Shown here piece after piece: positions 55,927 through 64,000 of a stretch of 64,000 nucleotides of DNA (the stretch's first letter is position 1; each line of letters opens with the position of its first letter). The notes under the pieces were generated by a model, which saw only the letters and a program-made list of their open reading frames with translations, searched no databases and was not told where the DNA came from. A program made the translations under genes and the position numbers. Source of the stretch: Bromus sterilis (taxonomy: Eukaryota; Streptophyta; Magnoliopsida; Poales; Poaceae); the NCBI GenBank assembly GCA_950022295.1, contig OX465597.1:400711016-400775015 (forward strand). Reading direction: 5' to 3'.

Positions 55927-58900
55927 TCATCGATACAGCAAGTTTGTAGTCTCATACAAAAGAGAAATCAATACTAGCTGGTTTCTTCGCACACATTGCG
56001 TGTCTTTCTCAGCGTTTGGTAAATTTCTTGCCTTTTTTGTCGCAGTTGCATAATTTAGCCCGACATCGTGACTACTTCTTTTGAACGGACGACCTGACCT
56101 AGGTAGCGTCGTTCTGCTCCTTGTTGTGGTGTATTTTGCCTTATCGTCGTCATCTTCATCATCTTCGATATTTGGGTCGCTGAACATGTCTAAGTCTTCT
56201 TCGTCAGCCATTCCTATGATGTTTCTTTTGCCTCTCCTCACGACCACGCGGCCAGGCCTACAAGGGTCTATTATGAAGAAGCATTGGGACACGTGCTTAG
56301 CCAATACCCATGGCTCATTTTGCGTAGTGACGTTCACGCTTGATGAAGTGCTGCCGGCTTCGGGTATAACCATGGTGGTGAAGTATTTGTTTTCTTTCAT
56401 GACGGTTGATCTCCTAGCCCATCTAACATGAAACATCGGCACCTTCTCTCCAGAGTAGTCAAGCTCCCATACCTCCTAGATCCTTCCGTAGTATCGTAAT
56501 TTTTCATTACCGATTGAGGATACCATCGTTACTCCTGAGTTTTGATAAGCATAAATTTATCCTTTTCTTCCGTGTAGAATGTGAACCCATTTATATCATA
56601 TGCCTGAAACGTCGCAAGGTTGGGCGAGGGACCATGTGACAAAGCATATAAGATTCTGCCTTCTGGACAATCCATCGGTGGATTAGCGATAAGGCGTTCT
56701 TTGAACCAACGCAAGAAAGTGGAGTTGTGCTCTCTGATTACTTCCCCATCTGTCCTTTCCCTACCCTGGTCAGTGTACTTCTTCCTAATGATGTTTTCGT
56801 GCTCTTTGCACCAGGGATCGACCATTTCAAGGTGTTGTAGAGCTACCAAGTTTGCCCTGTTAAAGTCGACGCGTCATTTTTCAAAGTCTACATGCAATTC
56901 CCTCCGGCCATTCTTGTGGCCTACTCCGTCGAGCCTGCCAAGGTGCATGTTTCTGGGCAGGCCAACATGGTCTTCGACTTCGCCCAGGAGATTCATGCAG
57001 AAAGAGATGCACTCTTCGGTGAGATAGCCCGAAACGATGCTTCCTTCCGGACAGGCCTTCTTACGAACGAATCCTTTGATGAATCCATTCATCCTTTCGA
57101 ACGACATCATGTTGTGCAGGAGCGCCGGTCCGAGGTGGATGATATCTTCCACGATATGGATCAACAGATGCACACAAATGTCAAAGAATGCGGGTGGAAA
57201 GTAAATATCAAGTTGGTACTATATCACAACGATCTCTTCCTGCAACCTTGAGAGTTGCTTCCGTGTAATCGAATTTCGAGAGATCAAGTCGAAAATTTTA
57301 CAGAAACCGAAAAGGGTTTCACGTACGTTCTTGTCCATTATCCCTCGAATCGCAACCGGAAATATCTACGTCATCATCACATGACAGTCATGAGACTTCA
57401 TCCCGCTGAACCTTTGTTCCTGCTGGTCTATATATCTGCTTATCAGCCCACAGTAACCGAAAGGGTTTTTGACTCCTAGAAGGCACTTGATTAATTGTTG
57501 AAGCTCGTTCTCACTTAGAGTGAAATAGGATGGGGGGCAGTGATAGTCATTTTTCTTAAGCTTTTTCCCTTGTGTCAGTTCGTCTCCTCATCCGATGACT
57601 CAATTCCCCCGTGAAGCTCTTCCCTGATACCTAGATGTATCAGGTCATTTCTTGCTTTCGGCCCATCTTTGGTTTTTTCCGGCATGTTGAGTAGAGTGGC
57701 AAACAAACTCTCGAACACATTCTTCATGATATGCATTAGATCAAGGCAACGAGGCGTATTAAGAACGGGCCAGTACTTCAAGTCCCAAAACACGGACCTC
57801 GTCTTCCATACATTTAGGAGTGGTTTTGGTGCCTTTTTCTTCTTTCCTGGCTTAGGGCACTGATCCCAATCATTCATCAACTCATATATTTCTTCACTGC
57901 ACCTCTTACGTGGAGGTCCGCGGAGCTCATCTTCAGCATTGAAAAGGTCTCCACGCCTTCTCCACGGGTCATCCTTGTGTAACCACCTTCAATGCCCCGT
58001 GTAGACAGTTTTTGAAGACCCGGGATCTTTCTTAAGATGCATAAACGTTGGATCATCCTTGCACCTCATACATCCCCAATGTCCGTGGAAAACCTGGCCT
58101 GCGACATATCCATGGCCAAGATAGTGTTGCACTGTACAAAGCAAGGGGCTCTCATAGGGAAATATTCTTCTGCGACGGTGTCCCATGTGTTCACCCCTTC
58201 CCATAACGTGTCTATCTCATCTTTCAGTAGCTTTAGATACATATTGATGTCGTTGCCAGGTTGTTTTAGTCCTTGAATTAGCATTCACATGTGTATGTAC
58301 TTACTCTTCATGCATAACCAGGGGGGAGGTTGTATATCCATACGAACACGGGCCAAGTGCTATGTGTGCTGCTCTGGTTGCTGTATGGATTCACTCCGTC
58401 GTTGCTCACACCCAACTTGAGGTTCCTCGGATCTGCCGCGAAACTTGCATCTACGCCGTCTAATGCTCTCCACTGGCTTGCGTCCAAAGGGTGTGTCAGA
58501 ACTGCCTTTTCACACCATTTTGGATATTTCAATACTACATTTTTTCTGTCCACGTGCCACCGCATGAGCTTGGCTTCCTTGTAGTCCGCGAAATACCGCT
58601 GCAAACGGGGAATGAGCGGAAAATACCACACAACTTTCCGAGGTTCTTTCTTCCCTTTTTTGTATCAAGCGACATTGCACACCGGACATGTGATCATGTC
58701 TGCGTCCTCTTTACGATAAATGTTGCAATCATTGATGCACAAGTGGTATTTTTCATGCGGTAAATCAAAGGGTCACACGACTTTCTTGGCCTCATCACAA
58801 CTTGTAGGACACGAGTGGCCCTCCGGAAGCTTACTCTGCCAGTATTGCAGGCTAGCGTCGACGCTTATGTCAGTCCATTTGTGTTTTGCCTTCATTTTGA

Positions 58901-59507
58901 GAACATCGAGCACTACTTTCAAGCGAGAGTCTTCCGATCCGCAACCTGGATACAATGGAGTATTCGAGTCTACCTCCATTTGTGCCGGCTTAGCTTGCTC
59001 TATACTAGCAGATCTGCAGTTAGTCGTCTTCTTTAGAAGTAGCTCTTTGTGATGAGGGTCCCGCACGGCTGAAGCTAGCAGTGTTTGCATGTCATCGTCT
59101 TCGGTTACGTGTTGTTCAACATCTTCTAGATCTGCAACATCATGTGCGGGAGGATCATCAGGCGGCTCTTCGTCTTCTTGCCCGTGATCGTTATTATTGT
59201 CATGATGATCATGATCCACCGCACCATCATGGACTTCATCATCATCATCATCTTCATCAATCCACTGAGTGTGGCCATCCATGAAACCATGTATGAGCAG
59301 ATGCTCCAGCAACTCTCCCGAAAAGGAGTTCAGCAAGCCCACTTTTCTGCATTTGCGACACGGACATCTTATCTCCCTGCGGTTATTTTGTATCATGTCG
59401 TTTGTAGTGTATCTCAAATATTTGTTCACGACACGTTCACCCATACGTCCGGGCTCCATATCGATCGCCGGCACATGATAGAACCACAAGACAAGTAAAA
59501 CAATCAT
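55927..59507 (-). pseudogene. CACTA transposase (TNP2 type) relic
   Basis: From N to C on minus: a Transpos_assoc-type zinc region (RCPCRKCRKVGLL ... LLEHLLIHGFMDGH, 59400-59270; likely Met at 59459), a long acidic stretch of Asp, Glu and His, and then the segment with CINDCNIY and CPVCNVA. TNP2/Transposase_21 remains follow (DASQWRALDGVDASFAADPR, 58460; LKQPGNDINMYLKLLKDEID, 58260; PRCLDLMHIMKNVFESL, 57770). DUF4218-like (56874-57173) and DUF4216-like parts (56849-55927) end it. There are stops at 58773 and 58665 in one frame and at least four frame changes, some of which may be introns. It would have cut CACTA ends; this copy is dead. Confidence 0.8.
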
Positions 59508-60058
59508 TTTTCCTTAAAAAATTCGGCATGACCTTCATACAAATAGGACTACGAGAGTGCCAAAATTTTCCGAAACGGAAATGAATCAACATTCGGGCAA
59601 AATATTGACATCATTTCCTGCACAATAAGAATAACACATATATGCATCATCACATATCCAGCAAAATTTCATCATCTCATATATGCATGCATGCATCATC
59701 ATCAAGAATATATAGCACATATATATGCATCATCACATATCCGACACAATACAAAAATAGCACATATATGTTGATCCCTCACCTTAAGAGAGACAATGTG
59801 GGAGAGAAGAGAGATGTAGATAGATCTAGCTAGACCTATATATAGAGATGATATATTTGGATCTCACCAAAAGGAGCTAAATTTGGTTTTTTGTGGCCAT
59901 TTCTTTTGGTAGAAAGGACATTAGAAGGGTAATGGAGCTAGATCTATCAAATAAACTAGTTTTAATTTGTTAAAAAGAGTGGTGAATATGGGGGAAGGGA
60001 AGGAAATTTAAGCTAGTGAGAAGAGCAATAATGGAGGTGCAATAATGGAGGGATTTGG
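59508..60058. other. AT-rich CACTA leader without genes
   Basis: Sequence upstream of the TNP2 relic, with ATATGCATCATCACATAT repeats at 59638-59775 and GGAAATGAATCAACATTC at 59577. No coding frame. Confidence 0.5.
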
Positions 60059-60438
60059 TGGTAGCCTGAGCCCACCAATAATTGCACAGGATACCTCTGG
60101 CGTACAAACTATCTGTTCGCCATAGGTAACAGAATTACCGCTGGTGTACAATCCATCGGCCCGCCAGCAAAAACATCTGTAATTTAAAATATTTCGGGGG
60201 CAAACTTCCTCTGGCGGACAATCTAAACTGTACGCCGTCACCAACGTAAATAGCTCTGGCGGGCAGAACTTCTGTACGCCAGTGGCAGTTGGGTCCGATG
60301 CCTAGCCCGGGGCAAGCCGTGCCTCTGGCGTGCACTGAGTACTGTACGCCAGTGGTACCTACTATTGCCCTGGCGTCCACTTAACTTTGTACGCCAGTGA
60401 AAGAAGCGCTGGCGTACAACTTTCAGCGTCCGCCAGCA
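60059..60438. repeat. CACTA subterminal palindromic units, right set
   Basis: Six or so pairs of CTGGCG[G/T]ACA-type and TGTACGCCAG-type motifs, each pair facing inward about 20-30 bp apart. Such arrays bind the transposon's DNA-binding protein in known CACTA systems; here that is inference. The CACTA terminus that should follow is missing; retrotransposon tail starts at 60443. Confidence 0.8.
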
Positions 60439-60442
60439 ATGA

Positions 60443-62566
60443 GCATCCCCTTCTCCATCAACAATCATCAGTTCGTCCTTCGTCTCACTATATTTTTATC
60501 ACTTCATGCGTTATGTGCTATGCTTGGAGCATCTCGCTCTTAAGTTTTATTTTTGGTTTTCTTTAGCTTTGCTTGCTGTTCATAACAAGTTAGACCCCGT
60601 CTTACTTTGTGTGGGAGAGAAACACGCTCCACTTTCAAAATTTAGAACACATCATAGGATTTTTCCTGCTTATCTTTTTACTGTTGTGTGTTCTTTATCT
60701 TTTCATAGCTACTGCCATGTTTAGTTTTAGTCTTAGTTTGTCTTTAGCAAGAGCCTTGGCTTTTGTTTAGTCCGTTTCTGGAACTCTTTTTAGTATTCAT
60801 GTTTATCTTGTTAAAGAGAGTTGGTTGTTGCACTGGGTTGTGTCTTGTCTTGAAAGTAGGTAATTGAGGTTGCTGTTTAATTCTAGTAGTAACTTGCAAT
60901 AGTTTTGAGGTATTGTTGTGAGTAATGTTTGAACGTTTGGTGTCAAGAGCTCTAGCCTATTAGTGATAGGTGTCGTATTTTGGGCAATCCGTGTTTATTT
61001 TCAAAACCTACAAAACCAGTTGATAACTCTAGCTACTAGATGGATCACTAATCTTTGGAGGGATCGAATATTAGAGAACACTCACGTACCATGAGTCGAG
61101 GATGCGCAAGGATAACCAAACCCCCATACCCTCCTCCTCGGGGTACTTGTCTCTTTGTGAACCTCCTTATTGGATTGAGAGTTACCGATAATAAGTGCAG
61201 GAGTTCTTCGGACTAATGTAAGTATTGAAAGTTGACACTTCCACCTTCCCATATTTTGCTAGCCTCTCCCGTGCCGTGCATTGCCTTCTTCTCACTCCGA
61301 GAGTTGGTGTCCACCTTCGCCGGTACATCCAAAACCCTTGGCATGATACGCTCTGTCATCATAAACCTCCTTATATCTTTCCTCAAAACAGCCACCATAC
61401 CTACCTATCAAGGCATTTCCATAGCCTTTCCGAGATATATTGCCATGCAACTTCCACCTCTTCATGACTTGATCTTCATGTCATACATGTTCCTGCTACA
61501 CTGGCAGCGACATACATTGCATACATCATGATAGTTACATCTTCTTTATGATTTTGAGTACCTTGTAAAGTGTGAAAGATATCCTTTACCTTCTTATAAA
61601 ATAGAGCGTTTCGCTTAAGTGAGGAAAAGAACCCAAAGTGGACACAATAAAAGATCCCAAAGAGGACAAATGAGAGTTAAATAGAAAGAGCCATTGAGGC
61701 CGCAAAAAAATACAAAAAAATAGAAAAAAGAGAAAAAGAAATAAAAAGAGAGAAAGGGGCAACACTACTATCCTTTTGAGAGATCCACACTAGTACTCCC
61801 TTCATATCCTTGTACTCCATAGAGATGATCATTATGCATATAGCTATGTGGGGACCTTCACACTATAGAACTTGGCTTGCATATTCCAAGGATGAGCCTC
61901 CTCAAACGAGCTCTAGGTCTTCATGAGCGAGCAAGTTAGATACACCCCCACTAGTTCCATTGGAGAGCTTCCTAGCTCGCATGTGCATCCGTTGCATGGC
62001 AATCCCTACTCCTCACATCATATCTATCATTTGGCATCTCTTGCGTATGATTGTCCTCATTGATGTGAGCCTTTCTCCTCCTTTTTTGTCTTCCTCCTCC
62101 GTACTTCTCTCTTTGCCATCCTAAGTGTCAACTCTCGTGCTTACGCTCATCCATTGCATGACTGCTCAAAATATTGAAAAAGGAGTGGATCAAATTGACT
62201 TGTACCTGGCTAGTGGTCTGGGGACGAGTCAAGATAAGATTCCAGAAAAAGACCAAGTGAAACTTTAGTAGATTGGGTTCTCAACAAATAAATTGTTTTT
62301 CTCGTATTCCCTATCCCCCTTCTTGCACGCAAACACCACTTGGAGACATTTGAGTCACGGACAGCGAAAGCTCTTGCACCTTTTGTTCTTTTGTTACTTG
62401 TTTCAATGCTAATATAGACTCTTGCATGTTATGACTTGAATTGAGTTTCTAACCTTGATTGCTTTACTTTTCAAAGTTCTTTTATGGTTGCTAGCTTGTC
62501 ACCACAGAAATTATGCCGTTATCATTTACCTACTCGAGGACGAGCAGGAATTAAGCTTGGGGATGT
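60443..62566 (+). mobile_element. Internal tail of a plus-strand gag-protease-type element
   Basis: It starts at GCATCCCCTTCTCCATCAAC, matching 42947 in element A. 60443-61340 follows element A's tail; 61340-62566 shows the part that A and B lack, ending GAATTAAGCTTGGGGATGT before LTR 6. Non-coding. An A-rich block is at 61680-61760. Confidence 0.75.
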
Positions 62567-64000
62567 TGATACGTCCAAAACGTATCTATAATTTCTGCTT
62601 GCTCCATGCATGTTTTGTGTGATATTGCTATGATCTAGATACACTTTCATACACTTTTGATCATATTTGGACTAACCTATTAACTCAGTGCACCACAGTG
62701 CCAGTTCCTGTTTTCTGCTGTTTTTTTATTTCAGTTTTCCCCCATATAAAAAGTGCCAGAAAAATTCCGGGAAAAATATAGGATAAATCAGCGTACAGGA
62801 AGCTTCGCGAAGAGCCCGAGTGGGGCCAGAGGGGAGCCAGGGGTGGCCCAGGCGGCCACCCGGTGCGGCCCCACCCCTAGCCGCGCCATGGGGGCGCCTG
62901 GGGCCCCCTGGTCCACCTCTGGCTGCCCCCTTCGCCTATATATTCTCCGTCACGGGAAACTTCAGAGGAGAGAACCCTTTTTCGCGATCTCGCCTTTGTT
63001 CCTCCGCCGCCGCGCTTCCGAGATCAGGAGCACCAGAAGACCTCTTCCCGGCACCCTGCCGGAGGGAGGATTGACCTCCGGGAGTCTCCTCTCCACCATG
63101 GATGCTCCCCGGATGTCTCGTGAGTAGTTTTCCTTGGACCATGGGTCCGTGATCAGTAGCTATGTGATGTTCTCCTCCCCTCTTTGTTCTTCATGGTTTA
63201 GACCTCGTGAGCTGCCCTACATGATCGAGGCACTTTTGTAATCTTTCTGCTATTGCTATACTGAGTTTGATGGGATCTGATGGATTATGAGATTATGTTC
63301 AGATTGTGATTGAGTAATATATTTGGTTTTTATCTCTTATATTTTTGTTCCTAAGTAATTCTTGCATGTTCTCCGTTGTTGTTTATTGGTTTGGCCAAGT
63401 AGTAGGTAGTAACCCCAAGAGGGAACGTTATGCTCGATTGTGGGTTCATGCCCCCCGATGACACGCTTGAGTGACAGAAACATGAGTCTAGGGGATGTGT
63501 TGTTGCCACAAGGGGGGAAAACAACGGTGCTTGTAACCGCGGTTGCAAGGATTGTTTACTTTACGCAAAGTGCTTTTTAATGCAGTTGTCTGTTGCTTTG
63601 GGTTTACACTTTGGGTGGGGCTCGCAACTTAATACCAGCGAGATGTTCTGGATAGATATCTCAAGGTGGATGATTAGTAGTAGATGCAGTTGGATTTCGG
63701 TCTACTTATTTTGGTGTACTTCCCGTGCTTTTGAGCCTCTTCCTTTATTTTGTAGCATAGTTAGCATTGCGGTGCGTTCATAATCCTGTCAATTGCCCTT
63801 CTGTAATTTGTTTACCTCGCATAGCAGTTTTATCGTCTTTTGGGAGAGAGACATCACTAGTGAACATCACGTATCCCGGTCCATATCCTCATTACTGTTT
63901 CCACACTCATTTACTTTTCTACTTTTACTTTCAGTTGCTATCATTATCCTTTGTGTTTGATCCTTTGTGAACAACAAGACCGGAGAGATTGACAACCTCT
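62567..64000 (+). mobile_element. LTR 6, 3' LTR running off the right edge
   Basis: It starts TGATACGTCCAAAACGTATC. By eye it matches LTR 5 most closely of all LTRs here. About 1.43 kb is visible of an expected 1.6-1.7 kb; the last 200-300 bases and the target duplication are outside the window. Confidence 0.85.

Larger units (their letters stand above)
53788..60442 (-). mobile_element. Broken CACTA transposon with TNP2 remains
   Basis: It contains a TNP2-type transposase relic on the minus strand, with subterminal repeats at 55655-55742 and 60059-60438. Neither end shows a CACTA terminus: both sides pass directly into retrotransposon tail. The left third (53788-55640) repeats the order seen at 22740-23280 (GGAAGTTAATCAACATTC, AT-rich part, GC-rich block, subterminal repeats). 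Two CACTA pieces may therefore be joined near 55745. Confidence 0.6.

Noticed and set aside
59081..59498. His/Ile-rich frames opposite the TNP2 relic
   Set aside because: They are the reverse of the Asp/Glu codon run in the transposase N-terminal region.

Overview
The window looks like intergenic DNA from a large grass genome, most likely Triticeae (wheat, Aegilops or barley). This rests on the nested transposable elements, the LTRs that begin TGATACGTC, a short Stowaway-type MITE, several CACTA termini and a full-length plant L1-type LINE. I see no host protein-coding gene, rRNA, tRNA or CRISPR array. Family names are used only at lineage level, and percent identities are by eye.

Layout. 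1-3255: one end of a long LTR that enters from the left edge and is inserted in the next element. 3256-13050: a Ty3/gypsy element of the Tat type on the minus strand. From right to left it has a 5' LTR, primer-binding site, gag-protease, reverse transcriptase, a second RNase H, integrase, and an extra spliced gene on the opposite strand. 13051-14180: GC-rich non-coding sequence. 14193-19708: a full-length LINE on the minus strand with a 12-bp target duplication. 19721-23666: a degenerate CACTA element, with a small CACTA (21408-22734) nested in it.

25479-29553: a MITE-like element that has taken a PIF/Harbinger transposon (25733-29443) at a TTA site. Both genes of that transposon, a DDE transposase and a Myb/SANT protein, are open, each with one short intron. 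29557-31440 is the only stretch that looks low-copy. 31445-36688: small MITEs, a second CACTA relic and another small CACTA (35591-36264).

36802-64000: LTR retrotransposons that carry gag and protease but no reverse transcriptase or integrase, arranged in unusual inverted ways. Two LTRs stand back to back at 38410. Two elements are fused tail to tail at about 43853. Two 3' ends (LTRs at 51736-53514 and 62567-64000) face outward around a broken CACTA carrying TNP2 transposase remains. A related element of another subfamily (49393-51735) lies between.

How the parts work together: the autonomous-type elements (Tat, LINE, TNP2-CACTA) are all broken by stops or frameshifts. The Harbinger unit is the only one whose coding parts all look intact. 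The gag-protease elements would have depended on enzymes from other copies.
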